A stretch of DNA of 64,000 bases from an uncultured delta proteobacterium (lineage in GTDB: Bacteria; Desulfobacterota; Desulfobulbia; Desulfobulbales; Desulfocapsaceae): contig CAIUQR010000136.1 in the NCBI GenBank assembly GCA_903901335.1, positions 1-64,000 on the forward strand, given 5' to 3'. The stretch's first letter is position 1; each line of letters begins with the position of its first letter. Positions 1 to 7,477 of the stretch are shown in pieces. The translations under genes and the position numbers were made by a program. The notes beneath the pieces are model-generated. The model had not been told where the DNA came from. It did no database searches and worked only from the letters and a program-made list of their open reading frames with translations.

Positions 1-120
1 TATGCCAACAATCACCGCAACTTCCCTGTTTGCCAAACCACGCTTACGCAGCCGAACCACCTGCTTGCGCAACTCATACTGTGTCTGCTGATTGTGTTTT
101 CTTGCATCTATCGTTTCCAT
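1..120 (-). CDS. IS630-family transposase, N-terminal fragment cut by the window edge
   Basis: The reverse strand from the ATG at 118-120 reads METIDARKHNQQTQYELR, then KQVVRLRKRGLANREVAVIVGI. This is the N-terminal helix-turn-helix typical of IS630-type transposases, with the conserved start 'IDAR...YELRKQVVRLRK.G..N.EVA.IVGI'. Only 40 codons lie in the window, so it cannot be said whether the copy is intact. The catalytic DDE domain would lie to the left. No clean terminal inverted repeat was identified on the right side, although a 15-base IS-end-like motif lies at 199-213. Confidence 0.75.
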   Translation of the reverse strand, partial: METIDARKHNQQTQYELRKQVVRLRKRGLANREVAVIVGI

Positions 121-198
121 GTTCACAACTATACAAGAAAATGTCAGGAAAGGGTAAATATTATTTAGTTATTTAAACACCGTATCAATAAAATAAGG

Positions 199-213
199 GA
201 GCCACTTGCAAAA
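199..213 (+). repeat. IS/MITE-end-like 15-mer, copy 1
   Basis: GAGCCACTTGCAAAA occurs here. A 14/15 match in the opposite orientation lies at 48325-48339, beside another transposase remnant. The bases that follow (CGTCATCCCGACGC) resemble the start of the GC-rich palindromes that often trail such ends. A terminal repeat of a mobile element is an inference; no partner end was found nearby. Confidence 0.3.
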
Positions 214-255
214 GTCGTCATCCCGACGCAGGCGGCTGGTGTAACCTGGACGGAT

Positions 256-582
256 CTAACTAATTGTCTTTGCCCAGGCTTTTGACCAGTCGCCCAAGGG
301 CTTCAGGAGGGAAAAAAGCTCATAGCCCATTTCGGTGAGTTGGTAGCCATCCAGGGTCCGTTCGACGATATGGGCGGCAGTTAATTCTTTCAGCCTGGTG
401 CTGAGGATAGTAGGCGAGATGGTTTCGCACTTCATCTGCAGGACTCGGAAAGCGGCAGGGCCTTTGCTCAGATTCCAGATGATACCCATGGCCCAGCGTC
501 TCCCGAGAAGATCAAACAAAACCATGATCGGGGCCCCGGTTTTCGATCCTCGGACCGGTGCACCGGGTTTTGGAATTGGCAT
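256..582 (-). CDS. HxlR-family winged-helix transcriptional regulator
   Basis: A 108-residue protein that fits the HxlR family in length and pattern. 'LLGRRWAMGIIWNLSKGPAAFRVLQ' (residues ~25-49) is the start of the winged helix, 'ISPTILSTRLKELTAAHIVER' the recognition helix, and 'YQLTEMGYELFSLLKPLGDWSKAW' the wing and C-terminal dimer helix. HxlR proteins are small DNA-binding repressors or activators that often sense electrophiles or redox change. The ATG has a strong ribosome site (AAGGAGG, 4-5 bases upstream). There is no cysteine near the N-terminus of the kind used by some redox-sensing members; the only Cys is about residue 52. The target is unknown; the palindrome upstream of the tautomerase gene at 3352 is one candidate. 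Confidence 0.85.
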   Translation of the reverse strand: MPIPKPGAPVRGSKTGAPIMVLFDLLGRRWAMGIIWNLSKGPAAFRVLQMKCETISPTILSTRLKELTAAHIVERTLDGYQLTEMGYELFSLLKPLGDWSKAWAKTIS

Positions 583-888
583 ATCTCCTCCTTTTAGTAA
601 AGTGAAAAACAGATCCTCACCACTCTACAAAAATACGCGGAAACAAACAATCGGAATCGGCATAGCAGGCTTTCATCATCACTGAAAAAAGAAGGACTTA
701 CGTATCGTTCGGTCCATCCGAGAGAAAAAAAACAGTGTTGACGTAAATCATCCTGGCATTTACAGATATCTTCACTGTATTCTCCTTGCAACCGACAAAT
801 GAAACAGATAACGTGATACGTCTTTTGAACATGCACACCACACCGACCAGGAAAGACATAACAGGTGGATCAAATAAGGAACAACATC
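583..888. other. Intergenic region between divergent hxlR and DUF3786 genes
   Basis: About 305 bases with no credible coding frame. It must hold both promoters. The only recognisable element is a sigma-70-like pair at 738-766 pointing to the DUF3786 gene. No palindrome or RNA motif was recognised. Confidence 0.5.
738..766 (+). promoter_or_regulatory. Possible sigma-70 promoter for the DUF3786 gene
   Basis: TTGACG at 738-743, a 17-base spacer, and TACAGA at 761-766. The -35 is good, the -10 is weak. It lies about 120 bases upstream of the ATG at 889. Confidence 0.35.
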
Positions 889-1689
889 ATGACTGAATTT
901 AAGAATGCCATGGAGATATACAAACTTCTGGATAAATCCAATTGCAAAAAGTGTTTTCTCCCCTCATGCCTCGCCTTTGCCGGTGCCGTCTTTACAGGGC
1001 ACAAGCAACTGAAGGAATGCCCGAATCTCTCCCGGGATATTATCGATCAGCTGGGCGGCAACACCCTGGCAGTGGCCCCGTTTGACCAGGTAATCAATGA
1101 GATTATGGTACAATTACAACAAGAGATCCAGGCCCTTGATCTTCAGGAAAGAGCCCGCCTTCTCGGGGAAGAATTTTCCGACGGCAAATTGACAATGAAA
1201 ATTCTCGGCAAGAATTTCAGTATCGACACAGACGGCACCATCTCCACCGAAATCCATGTCAACCCATGGGTTGCAGTACCGGCTTACAAATATATCCTGA
1301 AAGGTGCAAAAAATGAGATAACGGGCTGTTGGGTCCCCTTTCGCGAACTGCCAAACGGCAGAGAAGGGGCAAATCTCTTTGCCCAGCGATGCGAAAAACC
1401 CCTCAAGAAACTGGCCGACATCACCACCGATCTCTTCGATGATATCATCCATCTCTTCAGTGGCCGGCAGGTTGAAAATTACTACGAGTCCGACATCTCC
1501 ATCGTGCTCAACCCCTTGCCCAAGATACCGATGCTGATCTGCTACTGGAAACCGGATACAGAGATGGATTCGGATCTGAAAATCTTTTTCGATGCCGCAG
1601 CGGCGGAAAATCTCGATACCGATTCACTGAACACACTTACAACCGGATTTACAAGAATGCTGCAAAAGATTGCTTTGCGGCACAGCTGA
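889..1689 (+). CDS. DUF3786 protein with N-terminal 4Fe-4S motif
   Basis: A 266-residue protein of unknown function. The N-terminus carries C19-x2-C22-x4-C27-x16-C44 (KSNCKKCFLPSCLAFA...KECPNL). This is the arrangement of the small 4Fe-4S domain seen in corrinoid Fe-S protein subunits of the acetyl-CoA pathway. The rest matches the DUF3786 pattern, ending with 'VLNPLPKIPMLICYWKPDTEMDSDLKIFFD'. Such proteins occur in anaerobes and are thought to handle redox or corrinoid chemistry, but no reaction is established. ATG 889 is chosen over an in-frame GTG at 865 because AAGGA lies 8-10 bases upstream of it. The protein has no signal peptide and should be cytoplasmic. It precedes citrate synthase by 86 bases and may share its transcript. 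Confidence 0.7.
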   Translation: MTEFKNAMEIYKLLDKSNCKKCFLPSCLAFAGAVFTGHKQLKECPNLSRDIIDQLGGNTLAVAPFDQVINEIMVQLQQEIQALDLQERARLLGEEFSDGKLTMKILGKNFSIDTDGTISTEIHVNPWVAVPAYKYILKGAKNEITGCWVPFRELPNGREGANLFAQRCEKPLKKLADITTDLFDDIIHLFSGRQVENYYESDISIVLNPLPKIPMLICYWKPDTEMDSDLKIFFDAAAAENLDTDSLNTLTTGFTRMLQKIALRHS

Positions 1690-1775
1690 TTGATAGTGCA
1701 AGTCCTTGGTACGACAATGAATGGATTAACTGGTTGTATGCATACCGAACCTCTACACATGAACAGGGGAACATC

Positions 1776-3062
1776 ATGAACGAAAAGGCAACATTGCAGG
1801 TAGGCGGCAAGAGCTATGACCTTGATGTGATTACCGGCACGGAAAACGAAAAATGTATTGATATTCAAGAATTGCGATCACAATCAGGATATATCACCAT
1901 GGATCCCGGCTATGGCAATACCGGCTCATGTTTCTCTTCGATCACCTACGTGGATGGTACCAACGGAATTCTCCGCTATCGCGGTTACCCCATTGAGCAG
2001 GTCGCCGAAAAGGCAACCTTTGTCGAAATTGCCTATCTGATCCTCTATGGTGAACTGCCCAAGGAGGATGAAAGGAAGGCCTTCTCGGCAGCGCTGAACG
2101 AACATGCTGCGCTGCATACCAATCTGGAGCATCATTTCTCCGGCTTCCCCAAGGACGCCCCGCCGATGGCCATCTTGTCGGCTATGCTCAATCTGGTCGC
2201 CTGCTTTCATCCGGAGGTCCTTGAGGTGCACACCGAGGGCCCTGCCTTTGACAAAACAGCGGCCCTGCTGCTCTCCAAGGTCCGTACCATCAGTGCCTTT
2301 GCCTACCGGATGGCCGCCGGTAAACCCTTCAATCATCCCAATCCGCATCTGAGCTACTGCTCCAATTTTCTGCATATGATGTTCTCCGAGCCGTTCAAGG
2401 AGTACGTCGCCAGCCCGGTGGTGGAACGGGCCATGAATCTGTTTTTTGTCCTGCATGCGGATCATGAGCAGAACTGTTCCACTTCGACCGTCCGTGTCGT
2501 CGGCAGTTCCAGGGCCAATCTTTTCAGTTCCGTCGCCGCCGGGGTCTGCGCCCTGTGGGGTCCTCTGCATGGTGGCGCCAATACCGGGGTCATCAAAATG
2601 CTCGAAGACATCAAGGCCTCCGGCAAGTCAATTACCTATTATATTGACAAGGCTAAGGATAAAAACAGCGCCTTCAGACTGATGGGATTCGGTCATCGGG
2701 TTTACAAGAACTTCGATCCAAGATCGATCATCCTGAAAAAACAGGTCCATGATGTCCTGCAGGAACTGCATCTCGACGATTCCCTGCTGGAGATCGCCCT
2801 CGAACTGGAGGCGGCCACCCTGAATGACGACTACTTCCTCAGCCGCCACCTCTATCCCAATGTGGATTTCTACAGCGGCATCCTGCTCCGCGCCATCGGC
2901 ATCCCGCTGAACATGTACACGGTGATGTTTGCGATAGGCAGAATGCCGGGCTGGATCTCGAACTGGAAAGAGCTGCTGCAACACGATCAACGTATCTCCA
3001 GGCCGCGACAGATCTACACTGGTTACACTGAACGCCCCTTTGTGCCGATGGCCGAACGCTGA
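1776..3062 (+). CDS. gltA: Citrate synthase
   Basis: A 428-residue citrate synthase, which condenses acetyl-CoA and oxaloacetate to citrate and CoA. The three catalytic residues are visible at the family positions: H265 (GPLHGGAN), H307 (MGFGHRVYKN) and D364 (NVDFYSG). The length and the N-terminal beta region (residues ~1-50) fit the NADH-sensitive, hexameric Gram-negative type rather than the short archaeal type. An in-frame ATG at 1734 is rejected because ATG 1776 has AGGGGA at the right spacing and matches the family N-terminus. In a Desulfobacterota the enzyme could serve an oxidative or a split TCA cycle; the window has no other TCA gene to decide this. It converges on the tautomerase gene across a perfect hairpin. 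Confidence 0.95.
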   Translation: MNEKATLQVGGKSYDLDVITGTENEKCIDIQELRSQSGYITMDPGYGNTGSCFSSITYVDGTNGILRYRGYPIEQVAEKATFVEIAYLILYGELPKEDERKAFSAALNEHAALHTNLEHHFSGFPKDAPPMAILSAMLNLVACFHPEVLEVHTEGPAFDKTAALLLSKVRTISAFAYRMAAGKPFNHPNPHLSYCSNFLHMMFSEPFKEYVASPVVERAMNLFFVLHADHEQNCSTSTVRVVGSSRANLFSSVAAGVCALWGPLHGGANTGVIKMLEDIKASGKSITYYIDKAKDKNSAFRLMGFGHRVYKNFDPRSIILKKQVHDVLQELHLDDSLLEIALELEAATLNDDYFLSRHLYPNVDFYSGILLRAIGIPLNMYTVMFAIGRMPGWISNWKELLQHDQRISRPRQIYTGYTERPFVPMAER

Positions 3063-3069
3063 GTGGAGA

Positions 3070-3107
3070 CCACTCTCCCTGTCATTGAAAAAACACTGGG
3101 AGAGTGG
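3070..3107. terminator. Hairpin between convergent genes, possible terminator
   Basis: CCACTCTCCC (3070-3079) and GGGAGAGTGG (3098-3107) form a perfect 10-bp stem with an 18-base A-rich loop. It lies just after the citrate synthase stop and before the end of the opposing tautomerase gene. There is no U-tract on either strand, so it may act as an RNA 3' end stabiliser or a weak terminator. Confidence 0.5.
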
Positions 3108-3118
3108 CAGGGAACGAG

Positions 3119-3313
3119 CTATGAGGCCTTCAGAATATCCTCAATGGTCTTTCCTCCTATCCCGAGGTTGGTATCATCGAGTTCGCTGATCGAAATGACG
3201 AAATGATGGTCCGGAATCCTGGTGATCTGGACCGCTGTGGCGGTTATCTTTTCGATAAGTTGTTGTTTTGTCTCGGCTGCGGTCTTCCGCATCGTAATCG
3301 TGATAATCGGCAT
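3119..3313 (-). CDS. 4-oxalocrotonate tautomerase-family protein
   Basis: A 64-residue protein, the usual size of 4-OT subunits. Pro follows the initiator Met (MPIITITMRKTA), so it can provide the N-terminal proline base after Met removal. The beta-alpha-beta pattern continues with 'KQQLIEKITATAVQITRIP' and 'HFVISISELDDTNLGIGGKTIEDI'. Known members tautomerise 2-hydroxymuconate or dehalogenate small acids; the substrate here is unknown. The canonical Arg11 and Arg39 are not obvious (K10 and H37 lie nearby), so a classic 4-OT activity should not be assumed. A striking palindrome lies 39-69 bases upstream of the start and probably controls it. No catabolic genes flank it. Confidence 0.8.
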   Translation of the reverse strand: MPIITITMRKTAAETKQQLIEKITATAVQITRIPDHHFVISISELDDTNLGIGGKTIEDILKAS

Positions 3314-3351
3314 GGTGTCCTCCTTTTTAAGAAAATTTCGATACAGTTAAC

Positions 3352-3382
3352 GTACCGTGCTATATATTATGTAGCACGGTAC
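3352..3382. promoter_or_regulatory. Perfect 11-bp-arm palindrome, candidate operator
   Basis: GTACCGTGCTA (3352-3362), a 9-base AT-rich spacer, then TAGCACGGTAC (3372-3382): perfect dyad symmetry with arm centres 20 bases (two helical turns) apart. It lies upstream of the tautomerase ATG (3313). This is the geometry of a dimeric winged-helix repressor site (HxlR, MarR or TetR type). The binding protein is unknown. As RNA it would also fold as a hairpin, but there is no T-tract after it. Confidence 0.6.
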
Positions 3383-3486
3383 TAAATATGTAGCAATATT
3401 TTTTTTCAAGGGAAACAAAAAAATGGTCATGTTTTTTTCTTACCTAGGTTAGCAACCTATATGTCGTCAGTTTTTTAGTCGGTCGA

Positions 3487-3507
3487 CAATCGGATCTCAG
3501 CCGATTG
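3487..3507. promoter_or_regulatory. Inverted repeat upstream of acyl-CoA ligase
   Basis: CAATCGG (3487-3493) and CCGATTG (3501-3507) with a 7-base spacer. It lies about 175 bases upstream of the ligase ATG. It may be an operator for the ligase gene; it is unrelated in sequence to the palindrome at 3352. Confidence 0.35.
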
Positions 3508-3682
3508 CACACCTTCCGGATATAAAATAGTCTCTTCCAGAAGATACGGAGCATCTAAGATCTCTCCGTCCAATGCATTTGTAAACGCAGATTTTCATTT
3601 CTGGCAGACAATCCGGTCCCGGTGGAGCGCGAAGAGCTTCATACCCGAGAAATCCCGGCATTCAAAAATGGAGGAAATACCC

Positions 3683-5293
3683 ATGAATGAACCACGTGTT
3701 AATTATGATGTCCTCAGTCCGGTACAATTCTTAATCCGCAGCGCCAATGTGTATCCCGATAAAACCGCCGTCGTCTACGGAGATACCCGTTACACCTATT
3801 CCGAATTCTATGCCCGGGTGAATCGTCTGGCCGATGCCCTGAAGAAACAGGGGATAGGCCTGGATGACAAGGTGGCTTTTTTGTGTCCGAATATCCCCCC
3901 TATGCTTGAGGCCCACAGCGCCGTACCGATGATCGGCGCCGTCCTGGTCAGTATCAATATCCGTCTGTCGCCAAGTGAAATTTCCTATATAATTAATCAT
4001 TCCGATGCAAAGGCTGTATTTGTCGACACAGAGTTCGCCAAGTCCGTCCAGCCCATCCTGAAAGAACTCAACCAGGTCAAATTTTTCGTGAACATCTGCG
4101 ACGGTACCGACGAGAGGCCATTACCGGGCACTGATTACGAGGATTTTCTGGCAACCGGCTCACCCGAACCGATGCCCGTTGCAGTAGAAAATGAACGACA
4201 GGTGGCAACGATCAATTACACCAGCGGCACGACCGGACTGCCGAAAGGCGTGATGTATCATCACCGGGGCGCCTATCTGAACGCGCTGGGCGAGATACTG
4301 GAAGCCGGCATGGATTCGAGTTCCGTTTATCTCTGGACTCTGCCGATGTTCCATTGCAATGGCTGGTGTTTTACCTGGGCAGTAAACGCCATCGGCGGAA
4401 CCCATGTCTGCCTGCGTCAGGTTGTCGCAGCAGACGTCTTCCGTCTCATCGAGCAAGAAAATGTCTCCCACCTCTGTGCCGCCCCGACCATCCTGATCAT
4501 GATGATCACCTATCCAGGTGCCCAGCAGGTGAAAATGCAGCGGCCTTTGCAGATCCTGACCGCAGGCGCTCCTCCTTCGCCGACGGTAATCCAGAAGATG
4601 GAGGCGATCGGGGCCAACATCACCCATGTCTACGGTCTGACGGAGGTCTATGGTCCCCATAGTGTCTGCGCCTGGCAGGAGCAATGGAATGAGCTTTCCG
4701 CAGACGAGAAGGCCAAAATCAAATCGCGGCAGGGCGTTCCCTATATCGTCAGCAGACATATGGATGTGGTCGATCTGGAGACCATGGCTCCCGTTGCCAG
4801 GGATGGCAAGACCATCGGCGAGATCGTCATGCGCGGCAACAACGTCATGCTGGGATATTACAAGGATCCGAAAACAACGGAAAAGGCCTTCAGGGGTGAA
4901 TGGTTCCACAGTGGCGATCTTGCCGTAATGCATCCTGATGGATATGTGGAGATTAAAGACCGCGACAAGGATATCATTATCAGCGGCGGTGAGAACATCT
5001 CCTCGGTGGAGATTGAAAACGTCATCTTTCGCCATCCCGATGTGCTGGAGGTCGCTGTGGTCTCCACCCCGGATACCAAATGGGGCGAGGTTCCGAAGGC
5101 CTTTGTCGTTGCGAAAGAAGGGACCAATCCGACGTCCGAGGATATTATCAACTTCTGCAAGGAAAACATGGCCCGTTTCAAGGCCCCGAAGGTGGTGGAA
5201 TTCTGTCAGTTGCCGAAGACGGCCACCGGCAAGATCCTCAAATTCAAGCTCCGGGAGAAGGAGTGGGAGGGGCGCGACCGTAAGGTCAATTAA
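3683..5293 (+). CDS. AMP-forming acyl-CoA synthetase (fatty-acid-CoA ligase type)
   Basis: A 536-residue adenylate-forming enzyme that activates a carboxylic acid as acyl-AMP and then acyl-CoA. Motifs in order: the P-loop-like YTSGTTGLPKG (~179-189), GAPPSP and HVYGLTEVYGP (A5 region), HSGDLAVMHPDGYVEIKDR (A7), D-KDIIISGGENISSVEIE (hinge and A8), and KTATGKI with the A10 lysine near residue 517. The order and spacing resemble medium- or long-chain fatty-acid and aromatic/dicarboxylic acid ligases more than acetyl-CoA synthetase; the substrate cannot be read from sequence. ATG 3683 is preferred over an ATG at 3668 because GGAGGA sits between them at proper spacing. It stands alone, with a stem-loop just after the stop. 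Confidence 0.9.
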   Translation: MNEPRVNYDVLSPVQFLIRSANVYPDKTAVVYGDTRYTYSEFYARVNRLADALKKQGIGLDDKVAFLCPNIPPMLEAHSAVPMIGAVLVSINIRLSPSEISYIINHSDAKAVFVDTEFAKSVQPILKELNQVKFFVNICDGTDERPLPGTDYEDFLATGSPEPMPVAVENERQVATINYTSGTTGLPKGVMYHHRGAYLNALGEILEAGMDSSSVYLWTLPMFHCNGWCFTWAVNAIGGTHVCLRQVVAADVFRLIEQENVSHLCAAPTILIMMITYPGAQQVKMQRPLQILTAGAPPSPTVIQKMEAIGANITHVYGLTEVYGPHSVCAWQEQWNELSADEKAKIKSRQGVPYIVSRHMDVVDLETMAPVARDGKTIGEIVMRGNNVMLGYYKDPKTTEKAFRGEWFHSGDLAVMHPDGYVEIKDRDKDIIISGGENISSVEIENVIFRHPDVLEVAVVSTPDTKWGEVPKAFVVAKEGTNPTSEDIINFCKENMARFKAPKVVEFCQLPKTATGKILKFKLREKEWEGRDRKVN

Positions 5294-5302
5294 CTTCCGT
5301 GC

Positions 5303-5341
5303 AATCCGCCTGGGGGGCAGCCATGCTCCCCTCGGCGGATT
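5303..5341 (+). terminator. Stem-loop after acyl-CoA ligase, probable terminator
   Basis: AATCCGCC (5303-5310) pairs with GGCGGATT (5334-5341), and the interior GGGG/CCCC extends the stem. It lies 10 bases after the ligase stop, between convergent genes. The following tract is only weakly T-rich. Confidence 0.45.
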
Positions 5342-5363
5342 GGGCGGACTTTCCTTTCCATCC

Positions 5364-6638
5364 TTACATTCCCCAGTTCGGCCGCTCGGCAATCCATTGG
5401 GCAACCGTTTCCCGCAGCCAGTCTTCCATTCCGTGGCGGATGTAAAACCGGGGCTGCAGAAGATTGTCGGCTGTGTCGATGAGCCCTTCCGCCCTGGCTC
5501 TGGAGGCCAGACGGGTTTTAGGGTAAATCCGAATACCTACGGTAATTTTCATGGCTTCCAGGTTCAGGGTGTCGGCAAATTGCAGGCTTTCCAGCACCGA
5601 TTCCCGCGTCTCGTCAGGCCCGCCAAGAAGGAGAAAACCCATCCGGCCAATACCGGCATCACCCAAGAGTCTGGCCGTCCGGCGCACCTCGGCTGTCTTG
5701 AAATGTTTGCCCATACCGGCCAGGACCCGCTGGTTACCGCTTTCAAATCCCAGGGAGACCTCGGTGCATCCGGCCCTGGCCATATCCCGAACCAGCGATT
5801 CCTCGGTGCGGCCGGGATAAAATATGGCGCGCCACGTTAGGCCAAGGTCAGCTTTTGCCAACTGGACACAGAGTTCGCGCGCATAGTCCGGCGGAAGGTT
5901 GAAGGTGTTGTCGACAAAAAATATCCGGGTGAAACCGGCAGCCTGCCAGCGGGCCAGTTCTTTTACCACCGCCTCAGGGGAACGTTTCCGGATGCGGGAG
6001 CCTTCGATCGTCTCCGTTGCACAATAGGTACAGCGCAGGGCGCAGCCCCGCCGGGCCTGGAAGGGGAGATAGCAGGCAGGATCCTGAAAACGTTTGACAG
6101 CAAATATCGCCGGATTCGGGAAAGGCCAGTCATCGAGGCGCTGGTGAAAGTTCGGGGGGGTCCTGCACCCCTTTCGGGGCAGGTAAAGGCCGGGCACATC
6201 TGAGACATTGGCCTTGGCCTCAATCCGCGCCAGCAGCGCGACAAAGGCTGCCTCGCCTTCACCCTGAATACCCATATCCGCCCCGAGATATTCAAGGGCG
6301 CTTTCGGGAAACATACTGTAACCGGCCCCGCCAAGGATAGTTGGCGCTTTGGAAAGCCTCTTGCATGTGGCCACCACGGATCGCGCTGTTTCCAATAAAA
6401 AATGGGGTGAAGCGCTGACCTGGTCATCGATATTGCGAATCGAGACTCCGATCGCCTCGGGACGGACCAGGGAAATAACATCTGTCAGGGCCGCCTCCGG
6501 CTCGGTCTCGGCCATCAGATCCAGAAACCGGACCTTATGGCCTGCCTGCTTGGCCGCAGCGGCTACCAGTCCCAGCCCCATGGGCAGGATCGGCATGTTG
6601 AGGGTTTCGGTGTTGGCTGAAACCAGAAGGACGTTCAT
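5364..6638 (-). CDS. B12-binding domain radical SAM protein
   Basis: A 424-residue protein. Residues ~1-150 form a cobalamin-binding-like domain (MNVLLVSANTE...PMGLGLVAAAAKQAGHKVRFLD...GVSIRNIDDQ). The next ~200 form a radical SAM domain with C-x3-C-x2-C in 'RRGCALRCTYCATE', which binds a 4Fe-4S cluster and SAM. The lack of a clear DxHxxG motif in the B12 domain suggests base-off binding without that histidine, or no B12 at all, as in many relatives of the BchE/HpnJ group. Such enzymes methylate or oxidise unactivated carbons in lipids, hopanoids or secondary metabolites; the substrate here is unknown. The start is supported by GGAGGG upstream. It stands alone, with a 7-bp inverted repeat (GTAGGCA/TGCCTAC, 6652-6681) just upstream of the ribosome site that could be an operator. 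Confidence 0.85.
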   Translation of the reverse strand: MNVLLVSANTETLNMPILPMGLGLVAAAAKQAGHKVRFLDLMAETEPEAALTDVISLVRPEAIGVSIRNIDDQVSASPHFLLETARSVVATCKRLSKAPTILGGAGYSMFPESALEYLGADMGIQGEGEAAFVALLARIEAKANVSDVPGLYLPRKGCRTPPNFHQRLDDWPFPNPAIFAVKRFQDPACYLPFQARRGCALRCTYCATETIEGSRIRKRSPEAVVKELARWQAAGFTRIFFVDNTFNLPPDYARELCVQLAKADLGLTWRAIFYPGRTEESLVRDMARAGCTEVSLGFESGNQRVLAGMGKHFKTAEVRRTARLLGDAGIGRMGFLLLGGPDETRESVLESLQFADTLNLEAMKITVGIRIYPKTRLASRARAEGLIDTADNLLQPRFYIRHGMEDWLRETVAQWIAERPNWGM

Positions 6639-6825
6639 TTCTCTCCCTCCTGTAGGCAGATGATCTTTCCTGCATGCCTACCATTGAGAGCCCATACACT
6701 GTGTTTCACATGACAAGCATCTGCCATTTATGGTAACCATTCATAAGTTGATCTGGAGAACTCTGACTACGAAGAGAATACTTGTATTTCCAGTAAAATA
6801 CTCCCAATTTCTATCGTCCGGGATT

Positions 6826-7257
6826 TTATTCGGGCAAGATACCGGCAGGCAGGCCGGGAAAACGCTTTTTCAGGTGCGAGAAATAATCCGGGCTCCCTAT
6901 ACATTGACTGTTGTCTTCTTCGGCACATGCCAGTTCTGCAACCTCCCAGATGGTGCCGCGCTTCCTCATCAGGGCCGAAACCTCCTCATACCGGTTCGCC
7001 CCGTCAGGGGATTGCGGAAGGGTACGGATCCAGGCCCAGTGGTTCCGGATCTTTAAATATTTGACGACAAACACCACCTCAAGGCCGTGCATATTCATCA
7101 CCTTGCTCCGGAGTGCATCCAGGATAGCCTTCCTCTCGGACGATCCGGGCAGGCCTGTAATGTCGACCATTTCCTGTCCTGTTGCCAAGGCCGGAGACTG
7201 AACGGCCATCAGGCAAATAAAGAGGATGAGAAAAATCCGCCTGCGTTTTTCCGACAT
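6826..7257 (-). CDS. Small exported protein of unknown function
   Basis: A 143-residue protein with a Sec signal peptide (MSEKRRRIFLILFICLMAVQ, cleavage probably after SPALA). The mature part carries 'RKAILDALRSKVMNMHGLEVVFVVKYLKIRNHWAWIRTLPQSPDG' and 'SALMRKRGTIWEVAELACAEED'. This resembles small periplasmic proteins that keep a conserved '...W.W....P......' core, but no named family is assigned here. Two cysteines (about 109 and 118) could form a disulfide in the periplasm. GGAGGG lies upstream of the ATG. It is divergent from ffh and has no operon partner. Confidence 0.7.
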   Translation of the reverse strand: MSEKRRRIFLILFICLMAVQSPALATGQEMVDITGLPGSSERKAILDALRSKVMNMHGLEVVFVVKYLKIRNHWAWIRTLPQSPDGANRYEEVSALMRKRGTIWEVAELACAEEDNSQCIGSPDYFSHLKKRFPGLPAGILPE

Positions 7258-7342
7258 ACGATAATTCCCTCCAAGCTGTTTAACCCAAAGTGAATCATAG
7301 TTCCATATCTACCGACATTTTTCAATTGTTCTCGCATCCTTC

Positions 7343-7371
7343 TTGACATATTGTTCTCTTCGCAGTATTTT
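7343..7371 (+). promoter_or_regulatory. Sigma-70 promoter of the ffh cluster
   Basis: TTGACA (7343-7348), exactly 17 bases, then TATTTT (7366-7371). It lies about 100 bases upstream of the ffh ATG and is the best promoter for the long downstream cluster. Confidence 0.6.
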
Positions 7372-7477
7372 TGTTTTCTTTTAAACCCCGTTAATACGAA
7401 TGGACATTGTCTCTTTTCTTGCAACTCATTCGAAATATACGTATATTTAACGATTTACACTATCGACACAGGGATTT

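Larger units (their letters stand above)
3314..3682. other. Divergent control region, tautomerase / acyl-CoA ligase
   Basis: About 370 bases without a coding frame, between two divergent genes. It contains the 11-bp-arm palindrome at 3352-3382 and a 7-bp-arm inverted repeat at 3487-3507, listed separately. Nothing else was recognised. Confidence 0.5.

Noticed and set aside
594..836. 80-codon minus-strand frame upstream of hxlR
   Set aside because: Cys/Phe-rich with no ribosome site or family pattern; it spans the promoter region.
4160..5404. A 414-codon minus-strand frame opposite the acyl-CoA ligase
   Set aside because: It mirrors a clear adenylate-forming enzyme and has low-complexity, His/Arg-rich content.
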